Below are positions 1 to 11,190 of a stretch of 64,000 nt of DNA, piece after piece. The DNA lies in assembly GCA_947650365.1 (NCBI GenBank), contig OX393550.1, positions 114,089,532 to 114,153,531 of the forward strand. The letters run 5' to 3'. Source of the DNA: Chamaelirium japonicum (lineage: Eukaryota; Streptophyta; Magnoliopsida; Liliales; Melanthiaceae). The notes under the pieces were generated by a model, which saw nothing but the letters and a program-made list of their open reading frames with translations, ran no database searches and was not told the origin of the DNA. Every line of letters starts with the position of its first letter. Within the stretch, counting starts at the first letter, position 1. Both the position numbers and the translations under genes were made by a program.

Positions 1-360
1 AACAGGCTGGCTGAATAGCATTATTCCTTAAACTAAAGCAAGCTTGTGTGTTTATAGATTTTGAGTTGATCCGCCCGGATGAAAGGTGGCATAACCCATG
101 ATTTGCCCCCCTTAATTATTCTTGGTTAATGAATAATTAATGGAGAGGTGACGGGATCTATTAGTTAATGAATAACCAGGATGACTCAAGAACTGTAAGC
201 CTACGTGGGCCATCAACGTAGCACCATAACCCCATAAAGCACAGTGTGGTGGTCAATGGTTGAGATCCACAGCGAGGTGTACATAAAAACTTGGTTAGTG
301 TAAAGAAAGAAAATTAAGAACACGCATGCATAACTACGTTAGCACTCATATATAACTAAT
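1..360. repeat. Segmental duplication, copy A, first block
   Basis: This block is collinear with 23925-24290 in the same orientation. Both begin with CTGAATAGCATTATTCC, continue through a shared stretch about GATTTGCCCCCCTTAATTATTC, and end near an ACGCATGCATAACTAC motif. By eye they are about 85-90% identical with small indels. A weaker echo of the first 30 bases occurs at 32591. The CTGAATAGCATT start resembles the terminal inverted repeat of the MITEs at 1237 and 29041, so the boundary may itself be a transposon end. No coding potential is seen. Confidence 0.8.
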
Positions 361-556
361 ATCTTAATCTATTTTATGATATAGTTAATTACTAGTTACT
401 AGCCCATTGCGATATATGCATGGATGGACATACTCTTAGCTTTCCTGTATAGAAGACCTATACCTATAGATTATATGTACAAGATATCCACCTTTGGGCA
501 CCTATATATTTGGCGTATGGCCTAATGCGATGGTTATCCATTCTCCCCAAAATCTA

Positions 557-560
<4 letters not shown>

Positions 561-650
<90 letters not shown>
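561..650. repeat. (CT)45 microsatellite
   Basis: An uninterrupted CT dinucleotide tract of 90 bases. The serine-leucine frame running through it is an artefact. The flanks (361-560 and 651-756) show nothing recognisable. Confidence 0.97.
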
Positions 651-655
<5 letters not shown>

Positions 656-756
656 CTAGGTAATCCTCGTAACAGCTATTGTAATGCATGAACTGCTCAA
701 GTTCTTATTATATCGGCAAGCACTACGTCGTGCATCACACTTGATGCACATCGGAT

Positions 757-1090
757 GTGCAGATCCGATGCCTGACACCATTGTATTGGCTCAGTCATGG
801 TGCATCAACTGCTTCATTACTTAGTGTTATTGTACCTCAACACCAAAATTGGTCATCCTTTCCGTTGCTAGTCGAAGGCGACTCGAGTGTGGTTCTTCAA
901 CAATTGATCTCTACTAGCCCGCCGGTAGATCCTCTATCGGCAGACTGTCGATATCTTCTGACGAGGTGTCAATTGTTGGAGTATGTGTCACACTCTCCGT
1001 GAAGAAAATATGTGGCTGATTGGCTGGCAAATTAGGCTGTTCGCCAAAGTCGTGGTGAACTGTGACTGCAGAAAATTTTGATTTCCTTGT
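757..1090 (+). pseudogene. RNase H-like (RVT_3 type) fragment, broken
   Basis: Reading plus, a short frame carries VEGDSSVVLQQL, then a region with DCRYLL, then after an in-frame stop the motif VADWLAN. This order (GDS with an acidic residue, later ADxLA) is that of the RNase H-like domain found at the end of plant non-LTR retrotransposons and in reverse-transcriptase-like host proteins. The start of the domain is not readable, and stops follow VSHSP and ADWLAN. A second fragment with the same order lies on the opposite strand at 19015-19350. I infer a decayed element or gene relic, not a working gene. Confidence 0.55.
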
Positions 1091-1236
1091 GTGCTAGAAT
1101 GCTCCATGACATAGGCCCATATCAATTTCTACAGAGGTAGGGGGAGCCTTTCCCTATCTCTGACTTTGTCGTTTGTAGTGTATATTTGTTACCATAAAAA
1201 CCAAAAAACAAAACACGCATGTTTCTCAAACATAAA

Positions 1237-1417
1237 AAGAAATGCTATTCAGCCTGAAAGTTTGTTCTGATTTTGCCGCCCCGATTGACGTGACAATATG
1301 TAATTGGTGGCTGAAACTCATTAGCGATTTTAAAATCTTTAACAGCACCAGTTGCACACTGCCACATCAATCCGGTCCGCAAAATCGAAAAATCCTTCGG
1401 ACTGAATAGCATTTCTC
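1237..1417. mobile_element. Mutator-like MITE, copy 1
   Basis: About 180 bp. The left terminus is AAGAAATGCTATTCAG, the right terminus CTGAATAGCATTTCTC, its inverted complement apart from the first base. The interior matches the MITE at 29041-29219 (shared GGTGGCTGAAAC and ATTAGCGAT). Flanks are A-rich and do not show a clean target duplication. The family has no coding capacity. Confidence 0.8.
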
Positions 1418-1789
1418 AAAATAATTAAAGCATGTATTGCTTGTTCTTTGACTTTGAAGATCACTCGATTCGTTAATGAGCTTTGACTTATATAGCCGGC
1501 CGAACAAGAAAAACGAAAAAAAGTTGGCTGCAACCCCGTAATCTGGCGTGAATGGATTGGTGACGGAAAGTGGGACCCACAATAATGTATCCAATCATCT
1601 AAGTACTGTTTCATAATTTTTGCCTATATTGTGAGCTCCACTCTTCTTTACCAATCCGACGGGCACGCCACCTCGATCCCCCCCTGTGTGCGGCACACGG
1701 AGTAACGGGCAAGGATTCTTCCAAGAAGGGAAGAATGACGTGGCAGGAGGCTTGAACGTCGAGACGATGAAGTCCACCGACAAGCCAAA

Positions 1790-1960
1790 CAGATGGTGCC
1801 TGATCGTGTAGTACGTGTGGCTTTCTATCTGTTGGTGATCGATAGTACTCCTCGATCGGCATGCATGGCTCTTTAGTCCAGCACTCTATTCCTAACCCTC
1901 CTACCTCGTGACTACTCACCCAGGTGGCATCAGCTGCTGAAATTAGCCCCTAACTATAGA
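1790..1960. repeat. Segmental duplication, copy A, second block
   Basis: Aligns with 28030-28180: both contain ATGTCTCTTTAGTC-like or ATGGCTCTTTAGTC, TCTATTCCTA, GACTACTCACC and AGCTGCTGAAA in the same order. No gene is seen in 1420-1960. Confidence 0.65.
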
Positions 1961-1961
1961 T

Positions 1962-2279
1962 AATTTACAATGAACCCAAATCTTCTACCCCGTTTCTCTA
2001 CCACATGATCGTCTGTCCCTTAAGTCACAGTTGTCTGTTGTACCCATATTCAACCGGTGCATCGCACTCACCCCAACCATCTGGCAAAGAGACGGTATTG
2101 ATCAGGTACAAGCTGATGCCTATGTCACTGGGCCAATTAGATCCGTTTCTTTGCCTGTCAGTTGGGGCTGAGTGCGATGTATCGGTTAGATATGGATCCA
2201 TCAGACGACAATGACTTGGGGGGCAGACAATGAGCAGGCAGAAAAATGGGATAGAGAATTTGAGTTCAATTTACAATAT
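1962..2279. mobile_element. Fold-back element, long inverted arms, copy 1
   Basis: Two arms of roughly 120-140 bases are inverted complements with scattered mismatches: the left arm runs through CATCGCACTCA (2070-2080) and the right arm through TGAGTGCGATG (2169-2179). The outer ends also pair (left CCCAAATCTTCTACCCC, right as an AGAATTTGAGTT form). The whole can fold into one hairpin. Related copies are at 23622-23926 and, in part, 20268-20480. No open frame of interest, so a non-autonomous fold-back DNA element. Confidence 0.75.
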
Positions 2280-2349
2280 GTTAGACAATCAGATAGCGGG
2301 TGTCGGTTATGTATATATACTGAGATAGTCATATCCACACCCAAAATTT

Positions 2350-2664
2350 ATTCTATTATTCGTCATCTATAATATATGTTACAGCACGCTCGACTTAATT
2401 ACAAATGAGACATTCCACTTAATTACAAACGAGCCAGCATTTTATATGTCAAAAGTAAATCCAACTGTCAATCACAATGTCGTTTACAAACGGATGAATA
2501 AGACGACTCTGATCTCTAAGTACTCTAACGTCTTGTAATCACAGCCTGTCGAACAGAGAAATCCTGATTTCAACAAATCAAAGGAATGCTGTGATGAATG
2601 CCACGTCATCTCAAATAAATGAATGCACATGAGTGCAGCGTAATTCCCTCTCTCTTGCCCCATG

Positions 2665-2667
<3 letters not shown>
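2350..2667. repeat. Segmental duplication, copy A, third block (empty site)
   Basis: Collinear with 28840-29310. Both carry TTACAAATGAG, GTAATCACAG, GTCGAACAG, ATGAATGCCAC and ATGAATGCACATGAGTG. At 2580-2590 this copy reads through CAAAGGAAT without interruption, whereas the other copy has a 179-bp MITE at that point. It therefore preserves the pre-insertion site. Confidence 0.85.

Positions 2668-2712
<45 letters not shown>
2668..2712. repeat. (GA)n microsatellite
   Basis: About 45 bases of pure AG dinucleotide immediately after the duplicated block. The following 2713-2890 is unremarkable. Confidence 0.95.
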
Positions 2713-2714
<2 letters not shown>

Positions 2715-2895
2715 ACAACTCCCTATTTTGATTTAGTCCCCAAATTTCGCCCATCGCGATTTCGATTTCATCTCCAAATTTAGCCAATGACGATTTCGAT
2801 TTTGTAAAATAGATGGCTCTGATCTCTCACGTTCTGATTTCGGTTGTATTTTGTGATGGTGTACGAAAATTAGCACCAGCCCGCCATCAAAGCAT

Positions 2896-3253
2896 ATGAG
2901 GTCGTCCGTGATCAGCTCGCACCTGAGGTCGCTCGCAACCAGCTCACACGCGAGGTCGCTCGTGATCAGCTCACACCCGAGGTTTCCCGCCTACAGTTCG
3001 GATACCGAGATCGTCCGTGATTGGCTCACACCCGAGGTCTCCTGTCTACAGTTCGGATACCGAGATCGCCCGCGGCCAGCTCGCACCCGAGGTTACTCAC
3101 GATCAACTCACACGTGAGATATCGTATTCTGTTGGAAGCTCAAAGGACACTTCAGAAGATTCAGCACCTGATCACCTACAGCTCGGATACTGAGGTCGTC
3201 CACGATCAGCTCGCAACCGAGGCCGCTCGTGATCAGCTCGCATGCGAGGTATC
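2896..3253. repeat. Degenerate tandem repeat (CAGCTCRCACSYGAGGT unit)
   Basis: A repeated word CAGCTC-G/ACAC-CCGAGGT recurs with spacers such as CGCTCGTGAT or CGTCCGTGAT, and GTTCGGATACCGAGATCG occurs twice. Units are about 30-60 bases and vary. Similar text (ATTCTGTTGGAAGCTC... ATTCAGCA) occurs both at 3127-3165 and just after the copia element at 10311-10350, so the copia element seems to have inserted into this older repetitive sequence. Confidence 0.6.
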
Positions 3254-3680
3254 TGTTGGTTTTTTTATGGCCCTTTACGGGAGAGTTACTGAACTAGGTG
3301 GACCAGGTTGGTTGTCGCGGTTCTGGTCAGACCGGGCGACTCAACCAAGAGGCTTGACAGGGTTGGTGGTGAACCTAGCCTCATTCTCATGTGCACCCAA
3401 TAACCGGTGGATGCCCTGATGGGTTGCGTCTACCGGTTGGACACATTTATTATAAATAGATGTGCAGGGGTGAAGTCCCGATACGCACGTCTTCAGAGCC
3501 GCCGTTGTGAATCCAGAGGGATTCAGGAGGACCCATCGAATCCGCGGGAGACGGCAGCGTGTGGAAGATCTTCACCCGGTATTGCGAACAATCTCTTTCG
3601 TCACACGAAGGTATGTTCTTCATCCAAGACGACGATCTCGGTCTGTCGATCGGGATTGTTCTCGTGTAGAAAACCCAACA
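3254..3680 (+). repeat. Copia 5' LTR
   Basis: 427 bp, begins TGTTGG and ends CCAACA. A TATA-like ATTATAAATAGATG lies at about 3450, which would place transcription start shortly after. It matches 9880-10305 almost throughout. Confidence 0.95.
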
Positions 3681-3682
3681 AT

Positions 3683-3694
3683 TGGTATCAGAGC
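3683..3694 (+). promoter_or_regulatory. Copia primer-binding site (tRNA-iMet type)
   Basis: TGGTATCAGAGC, two bases after the LTR end, is the usual complement of the 3' end of plant initiator tRNA-Met and would prime minus-strand DNA synthesis. Confidence 0.9.
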
Positions 3695-5338
3695 AAGGTT
3701 TAGACTATGCCCGTCATCTTCTCGATGACAATTTATGTTTTCCTTCGTATCCGACGAGATTGATTCTCGTCGAAGATTTACATGCTATTTCTTTTGATTT
3801 CTAGATCGGTATCATGCGATCTCGAATCCGTTAGAGATCAGAGCCTAACCCCTCCCCTCACTGGTCTCTGGATTTGGATCCCGAGCGACCAACCTTACTC
3901 GGCCGGCGAGCCGTCGGAGACCGGAGAGCAGCAGCATGGGCTTCGACCTTCGCACAGGCTCGGGCTGCGGGCTCCAGCGCGCGGAAGCGGCAGCGGCGGG
4001 CTCCGGGCCTGCAGGGGTCAGCGGCGGCGGCGTGCGCACCAGCGGCGCGCGCAGGCGGCTCCGGGCGGCTGCGTAAGTGCGTGGGGGAGGGTGGCGGCGG
4101 CTTAGGGTTTCACCCGATTTAATTGGGGAAGATGTACAGGAGGTATGAATTTGGGTTTTTTGGGGTTTTGTTGGGTGTAAATCCGACAGCACTCAAATCC
4201 GACCCGCCAGCTACTTGTGTGGTGGACCCGGAAACAATTTGAACCCGACTGCATGTTAAGCCCTTAACCGGACTTTCACTGTACCCGACCCGATTTCTTT
4301 CTGGGCCCAATCCCAGCCACAGGCCAAGCCCGAGACAGGCCCAGACCTGAGCCCAGATCCTGGTTTAGGCAGGCCCAGGCCCAACCTGAGCCCAGAACCT
4401 GGCTTAGTCAGTCCTTATGCTATTCATTATATTTCTGTTTAATCTGGGCCGTTGGTTTTAGTCCTATGAATATAGCCTCAATCGGATCCTATCCAATCGA
4501 TCCAAATATAGATCTTAGCTAATTGGACCGTTCCGAACACATCGGTACGGCCAGATTTTACAGATTTGGACTGTTTTGCAACATGCTATATATATGATTC
4601 AAACAACAATATTTTAACGTTCTAATACGTCATTTTATGCCAATTTTAAATTATTGATTATATCACATGTGTAAGGTAGTCATGCTGCAATTATAAATGT
4701 GCCTTGATGATATTAAATGTTTCATGCTTTCCTACAAGTAGGCACATGCATATTAAATGTAGTAAACAATTGATGACTACCATTAAACCTTGTAGGGATA
4801 GAAATTGGCATTGGTTGTACATATTAGGTCTTCCATGGGGTTTAGAGAAGACCAAGTGACCGTCTGAGGCTCACTTTTGAAATGAGTCGGATTTGCCCAA
4901 AGGTAGGCGTCTCATGGAGACTGTGGGTAGTCGGATTGGAGGGCTTCCACTAGGGTCACTAGGCATACTATTGTACTAGGGTTTGATTCTGCCCAAAGGT
5001 GTTTCAGACTACTGAGTACAGTAGAATGAGCAGAATAGTAGCCTGTGATTGGGGAAGATAGGATAACCCTTCTGCCCAAAGGTGTTGGATAGTGTCCGAC
5101 TCAACCCTATTACAGATGACTAGGTCTGTGCACGTTTCTATACGTGACTTAGGAAACTGAAGCACATCAAGGGATCTGGCCAAAGCTGAGTCTTGATGGT
5201 GTGAGGGAGTTGTCCTAGAAGAGAACTTAGCACATGAAGTTCTCTTCGGTTGATTTGAATTATAACCCCTAATTCATGTCAACATATATGTGTGAATAGT
5301 ATCGAACTATCACTAAATTTGTAATTCTCTTTTCAGAG
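3695..5338 (+). other. Copia untranslated leader
   Basis: About 1.6 kb between primer site and gag with no convincing coding frame. A very GC-rich block (3900-4130, many GGCGGC/GCGGCG) and a GGCCCAGGCCC-rich block (4300-4410) stand out. Several AGGCCCA/CCCGAC words resemble those of hAT-like repeats elsewhere in the window, so part of the leader may be acquired sequence. Confidence 0.6.
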
Positions 5339-5857
5339 ATGGATTTGTTAGCTATTTCGAAGAATCTAGCTGGTATTGAGCCCCTGAATGGCTCTAATTA
5401 TTCATCTTGGAAGATGAATATTGAGATCTTGCTTGGTTGTATGGATTGTGATTTTATGCTTATAGAGCCAAAGTTGGCAGAGCTTATAGATGCTTCTACT
5501 GAGGCCCGATAGACCCACTTTGTTAAGTGGGAGAAAACAAACCGTCTCTCTTTAATGATGATTAGGGCCACCATTAGCGAGGAGCTTCGAGGTGGCATTG
5601 CCAGGACTAAGACTGCAGCAAAGTTGATGGCATTGTTGAAGAGACAATTCGTAGGGACCAAGAAGTCTCTGCTGTATGACAATATGCTTTAGATCATGAA
5701 TCTGAAGTATGACGGTAATGGCAGCGTTCGTAAGCATATTCTTAAGCTCTCGAAGCTGGCCATAGGAATCAGAGAGCAGGGTCTTCAGTTTGAGGAGGAG
5801 CTTCTAGTCTATATTGTAGTGATCTCCCTCCTAAAGTTTTTTGATATTTTGAGGTGA
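5339..5857 (+). pseudogene. Copia gag, N-terminal part, interrupted
   Basis: Starts at the ATG after AGAG at 5339. The product begins MDLLAISKNLAG and contains LNGSNYSSWKMNIE, the hallmark opening of copia Gag (DUF4219/UBN2 type). UAG stops fall at codons 58 and 118 and the frame ends at codon 173 without reaching a CCHC zinc knuckle. Gag would form the virus-like particle around element RNA. The remaining Gag C-terminus is absent: the next recognisable protein sequence (about 6065) already belongs to the end of the protease/pre-integrase region, so a deletion is likely. Confidence 0.85.
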
Positions 5858-6064
5858 ATTATAATGCCTAGGAGATCTAATGGTACCTCAATCGGTTTTT
5901 TTTCACCCTATGCGTCGTTGAGAAAAAAAAAAATGACTGAATGGAGGGAAGAAGGGATATGAGAATCTTGGCTTTGGTGGTTCTGGAATGAAGTCATTCA
6001 AACCGAGATTTCTATAGCATACATTAGTCTATTGTGAGTCCAATACCGTAGATATACCGTCTAA

Positions 6065-7273
6065 TTTTGTAGATCAACGCAGGAGCTTTTGTTCATGTGT
6101 CTCACGCTTTGCATGGGCTCAAGAGCAGAATAAGGCCCAGACCGGAGGATAGGTTTTTCCTTGGTAATGATAACTCGATGAGTATGGTGGCAGTTTGCAA
6201 CTACTTGGTGGTGTTGGACTAGGGTCTCATTCTGGTGTTAGAGGATGCTTTCTACCTTTCGATCCGGTCGAAGCGTTTATTTCTAGTAGAGGATTATGCT
6301 GTGCTTTAACACAAGCGACTAGGCCACATCTCTAGGAAGAGAGTAGAGGTCTTAGTGTAAGATGAGATTCTACCTAGTCTGGACTTTTCAGACTTTGGTA
6401 CTTGTGTGGACTGCCTCAGAGGGAAGATGACTAAGCAGAGAAAGCTCACAGCTGCCAGAGCTTGAGAGCTCTTAGAGTTGATCCACATGGAAATTTGTGG
6501 TCCATTCCCAGTCAAAGCTCGTGGTGGTCAGTTTATTTCATCACATTCATCGACGACTTCTCTAGATGTACCTACGTGTATCTTCTCCATCACAAGTCAG
6601 AGGCTTTGGAGGTCTTCCAGACATACCAGTTGGAGGTGGAGAAACAACTTGATAAGAAGATCAAGGTAGTTTGCTCAGATCGTGGAGAAGAATATTTTGG
6701 AAGGATGAACCAGGATGGTGTGAATCATGGCCCTTTCTTTGAGTATCTGAGGCAATAGAGGATTGTTCCCCAGTATACCACACCTGGTACTTCTGAGCAG
6801 AACGGTGTGGCAGAGAGGAAGAATAGGACTTATCAGAAGGCTGTTCGTAGCATGATGAGTCACTCTTCTCTTCCAGAGAAGTTTTGGGGAGAAGCTTTGA
6901 AGACAGCAGTTTATATTCTGAATCGTGTGTCTTGCAAAGCTGCCCCAGAAACCCCTTACAAGAGATGGAAAGGTTCGGCTCCTAGCCTCCATCATTTGCA
7001 TGTTTGGGGTTGCTCGGCAGAGGCTAAGCTCTATAATCCAGAAATAAAGAAACTTGATTTCTGCACAGTTCGATGTTTCTTTATTAGCTATTCTGAGAGA
7101 TCGAAGGGTTTTCGGTTCTACTGTCCTTCCAGACCATTGGAGATAGTGGCGACCAATAGGGCTGTAATTCTAGAGGATGCAGAATTCAGTGGGAGCCAAC
7201 GACCATCTGATACCCTTTTCAGAGAAAACTCTTCGGAAGGTGTTGTGCTAGTGCCGTTTTTCCTAATTGTTTA
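6065..7273 (+). pseudogene. Copia protease tail, GAG-pre-integrase and integrase, broken
   Basis: From about 6290 the plus strand reads HKRLGHISRKRVE and then CVDCLRGK, the HHCC zinc domain before copia integrases. Next comes the core: IHMEICGPF, then FITFIDDFSR after a frame change near 6520, [25 protein letters not shown] and [15 protein letters not shown]. The first catalytic aspartate, normally in an HTDICGP context, reads E here, while the second D (CSD) and the E (VAE) are present. In-frame stops occur near 6306, 6355, 6463 and after EYLRQ (6756-6758). Not functional as read. Confidence 0.9.
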
Positions 7274-7316
7274 GCCAGACGTTATAGCATATACGACACC
7301 AGCACCTGCTGAGACT

Positions 7317-9034
7317 GTGGCTGAGGTTGACCCACTACCAGTTCAGACTATACCGGTTCTAGATACTCCAGTGGAGCCAGTCCAGCCGAGGAGGTCAGAT
7401 CGACAACGTAGGTCAGCTATCCCAGACTATTATGAGGCCTATTTTCAAGAGATTCAGAGTGAGGGATCTGATATTACTGACCCTACTTCCTTCCGTGAAG
7501 CCATGGGTTGCAATGAATCTCGACAGTGGCTGGAGGCTATGAGAGAGGAGTTGCAATCTATAGAGAAGAATCATGTTTGGGATCTTGTTGTGATACCAGA
7601 AAACCGGAAGGCGGTGGAATGCAAGTGGATCTTTAAGACCAAGAGAGATGCTGATGGCAAGATCGAGAGATCCAGGTCAGATTGGTGGCTAAAGGTTTCA
7701 GGCAGAAGGAGGGTATTGACTTTGACGAGACTTACCCTCCGGTTTCCACTAAGGACTCCTTGAGAGTGATTATGGCCATTGTAGCCCATCACAATCTGGA
7801 ATTGCACCAGATGGATGTTAAAACAACATTTCTGAATGGCGATCTGATAGAGGACATTTATATGTCACAGCCAGAGGGCTTTGCAGTTAGTGGGAGCGAA
7901 CAGATGGTTTGCAAATTGAGAAAGTCTATTTATGGGCTGAAGCAGGCTTCCAGGCAGTGGTACCTGAAGTTTGATCAGGTTGCTACAGAGTATGGTTTCC
8001 AAGAGAATAAGGCTAACAGTTGCATACATCTAAAAGCCAGTGGGAGCAGGTTTGTCATACTCGTCCTCTATGTTGATGATATTCTCTTGGCGAGTAATGA
8101 CAATCACATGCTCCATGATGCTAAACACTTCTTATCGAAGAAATTCGATATGAAGGACATGGGTCAAGCAGACTATGTGCTTGGGATCAAGATTCACAGA
8201 GACAGAGCAGCAGGAATTCTGGGACTCTCGCAGGCAGCTTATGTTGAGAAGGTCCTGAAGAGGTTCAGGATGGATAGATGTACTCCGGGTGAGGCACCAG
8301 TACTGAAGGGAGATGTATTTTCCCAGGATCAGTGTCCCAAGAATCTGGCTGATAGGAGTCAAGTGGATACAGATGAGTACGCTTCCATTGTGGGGAGTGT
8401 CATGTATGCTATGACTTGTATTCGACCAGACATCAGTTTTGCTGTTGGGATGTTGGGTCGTTATGTGCAGAATCCGGGTGTAGCTCATATGCGTGCAGCT
8501 AAGAAAGTTCTGAGGTATCTTCAGTGTACCAAAGAGTTCATGCTTACCTACAGGCAGGGCAGTGAGCTTCAGGTGATTGGCTATACCGACTCAGACTTTG
8601 CTGGCTGCAAAGACACCCTGAAATCCACTTCGGGATATGTTTTCCTGATGGCGGGAGGAGCTATTTCGTGGAAAAGCTCCAAGCAGTCAATTGTGACTGA
8701 CTCCACTATGCATGCAGAGTCTGTTGCTTGCTATGAGGCTACAAAGCATGCTCTTTGGCTGAAGAACTTCGTTGGAGGCTTGGGCATTGTGGATTTGATC
8801 CAAAAGGCTTTGCCAATTTTATGTGACAATGAGGCTGTTTGTCAGCATGTCAAGAATAAGAATATTACCAGACGCAACAAGCACTTGGATATCAAGTATA
8901 TGCTTGTCTACGAGAAAGTCAAAGGGGAAGTGGTGGAGATCCTGCATGTTTGCACAGAACTGATGGTTGCAGACCCTCGCACCAAGGGACTTGTACCAAA
9001 GGTTTTCCAGAGCCTTGTGACCCTATGGACTTGA
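7317..9034 (+). pseudogene. Copia reverse transcriptase and RNase H, one frameshift
   Basis: The first frame (7317-7763) carries EAMREELQSIEKNHVWDLV and VECKWIFKTKRDADGKIER, the start of copia RT. At about 7670-7685 the reading frame shifts, and a 450-codon frame (7682-9034) continues with FRQKEGIDFDETYPPV, MDVKTTFLNGDL, SIYGLKQASRQWYLKFD and the catalytic YVDD at codons 130-133 (8069-8080). The RNase H part has GYTDSDFAG, SGYVFL, MHAESVACYEA and ends with NKHLDIKY. The long C-terminal frame is intact; only the N-terminal shift separates it from a full domain. Confidence 0.92.
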
Positions 9035-9879
9035 TGGAGTCCTTGTATCAGTAGTTGAGTCCCTTTGCCTTGTGTTTAGTCACTACTATTTTGTCTTATG
9101 ATGAATAAAGCTCGATGACATTTCCTTATTTGAGTTATGTCAAATGTAAGCAAGATCATAGCCTGGAGTAATATGATTTACTCAAGATACTGAGACTAGA
9201 CATGCTTTGGCAACTTGTCGAAACGTCCAATAAGCCTGGAGTACACGATACTCAAAAGTGACATTGAGACTAAGCATGCTTAGGCAACATGCTAGATAGT
9301 CCAATATGCCTGGAGTAAGATAACTTACTCAAGATACTGAGACTAGACATGCTTTGGCAACATGTCGGAACGTCTAGTAAGCCTGGAGTACACTATACTC
9401 AAGAGAGACCTGGGCTAGGCGTGGGTGGGCACCACTTCGAAACGCCTTCATTCTATTTGTAGTTGATTGGGTATCAACATGGGCATTAGAATGACATGCT
9501 TGGACAAGCATGAGGTTGGACATCATGGGTCTGGGCATAAGACTAATTGATAATGTGCTCAGATAACCCATAGACACATGAGAAAACCACCAGAGTTGTT
9601 TGTTGGAGTTCTTTGTAGGTCTGATAGGTTGACCATGGATATGAACCAGCATAGGATATGCTGGAACAATCATGATCTCCTATCAGGGTCATTTTGAACA
9701 AAGACATGTATGGTCCCTTAGTATTTTTCTTTTAAAATCGATCCGGATCGTGTTTCTCAAAACTGAGTGACTCTCCAAATGTTTCAAAAAAAAAATTATT
9801 ATTTTCATTACAAAATTATTTATGTATATTTTGAAACAAGTTCCCACACTTGTATTGTGTAAAGGGCCAAGTGGGAGAT
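9035..9879 (+). other. Copia 3' untranslated region with tandem repeats and polypurine tract
   Basis: After the RNase H stop there is no coding frame. At 9160-9410 a unit of about 65-75 bases repeats three to four times, marked by GCCTGGAGTA, TACTCAAGA, GAGACTAGACATGCTTTGGCAAC and ACGTC. The purine-rich AAGTGGGAGAT just before 9880 is the expected plus-strand primer. Confidence 0.8.
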
Positions 9880-10305
9880 TGTTGGTTTTTTATGGCCCTT
9901 TACGGGAGAGTTACTGAACTAGGTGGACCGGGTTGGTTGTTGCGGTTCTGGTCAGACCGGGCGACTCAACCAAGAGGCTTGACAGGGTTGGTGGTGAACC
10001 AAGCCTCATTCTCATGTGCACCCAATAACCGGTGGATGCCCTGATGGGTTGCGTCTACCGGTTGGACACATCTATTATAAATAGATGTACAGGGGTGAAG
10101 TCCCGATACGCACGTCTTCAGAGCCGCCGTTGTGAATCCAGAGGGATTCAGGAGGACCCATCGAATCCGCGGGAGACGGCAGCGTGTGAAAGATCTTCAC
10201 CCGGTATTGCGAACGATCTCTCTCGTCACACGAAGGTATGTTCTTCATCCAAGACGACGATCTCGGTCTGTCGATCGGGATTGTTCTCGTGTAGAAAACC
10301 CAAGA
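9880..10305 (+). repeat. Copia 3' LTR
   Basis: 426 bp, begins TGTTGG and ends CCAAGA (the 5' copy ends CCAACA). The TATA-like ATTATAAATAGATG is conserved. Confidence 0.95.
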
Positions 10306-10990
10306 GGATCGTCTTCTATTAGAATCTCAAAGAACATTTCAGAAAATTCAGCAACTACTGCCGATGAAACTTAACTCTTGACATCACCCACTAGGGAGAT
10401 CGCCCTATTTTGTCGTTAGGTATCCCATACCATAAGGCGACTCACGTATGTCACCCGTAGATAGCTTGCCAAATCGCATGTTGCCTGCAGACAGCTCGTC
10501 GATCGCACATCGCTGCGGCCTCTCTCCTATGTCGCTCATAGCTAGGTCGCTCGTGAGAGAGATCACTCCCTTTCTACGCAAACCTACTTGGTTGCAAACG
10601 AAACCGACTCTCAATCTAAAGCCTTCCGGGGTGCCACCCTGGAGTACTGTACAAGACCGGTGCATTCCCCCCTCGACTTCGGTCAGCCAGTTGGCCAATG
10701 AGACGACATAGCGCATTTAAAGACCTATGTGCGAGCACAAGGGGGCCCAAAGAAACAGCTGGGCTGGCACGTGTCGATCTACAGCAGCCGGTGAAAGACT
10801 ATAAAGGTAAGACCCAAGGCTCCAAAGTACAGGTTCGAATTCCAAAAACCCAAACTACCTTCTGATCATTCAATCTCCCCTTTTGAGAGCTCAGCTAACT
10901 TGATCATCGGAGGGTCTGTGCTTTGAGAGGAGCCAGCCATTCTAACCCCTTTGTTTTGCAGGTTGCGGGAAACATCTCCGAGATTTTCCC
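10306..10990. repeat. Probable old LTR remnant flanking the copia insertion
   Basis: Contains a TATA-like GACTATAAAGG at about 10798, followed by a block ending TTTTGCAGGTTGCGGGAAAC and TTTTCCCCCGACA. That ending (pyrimidine run, CCCCGACA) is typical of gypsy LTR 3' ends. The first part echoes the repeat to the left of the copia element. No coding frame. Identity as an LTR is inference; the partner LTR was not found. Confidence 0.4.
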
Positions 10991-11190
10991 CCGACACTCT
11001 GCTTTTTATATCCTATCAAATTTTGATTTGGATATGGAATTATGCCCATACCCAATTTTTTGGGTTTGAATAGGATTTGGGTTTTTGGGTATTCAGACTA
11101 CACTGCCACCCCTAATCAGGACAGATTGTGCTGAAACTCTTGGACCCTTTATATTGATAACTAAAAATAAGGCATAGGTTTATATAAAAA

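Larger units (their letters stand above)
3254..10305 (+). mobile_element. Ty1/copia LTR retrotransposon, full length but decayed
   Basis: Two long terminal repeats (3254-3680 and 9880-10305), a primer site complementary to initiator tRNA-Met directly after the first, gag then integrase then reverse transcriptase/RNase H in copia order, and a purine tract (AAGTGGGAGAT) before the second LTR. Target duplication is GTATC on the left and GGATC on the right, one mismatch. About nine substitutions and one indel separate the LTRs by eye, so roughly 97-98% identity. Gag, integrase and early RT carry stops and frameshifts, and the gag C-terminus and most of the protease are missing. It cannot supply its own proteins. 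Confidence 0.95.

Noticed and set aside
494..691. 65-codon serine-leucine frame
   Set aside because: It is the CT microsatellite read in frame; the same holds for frames at 22029-22966, 28492-28734, 35261-35539 and 56107-56584.
3683..3694. tRNA gene
   Set aside because: Only the primer-binding complement of initiator tRNA-Met is present, as also at 39088 and 60312; no cloverleaf.
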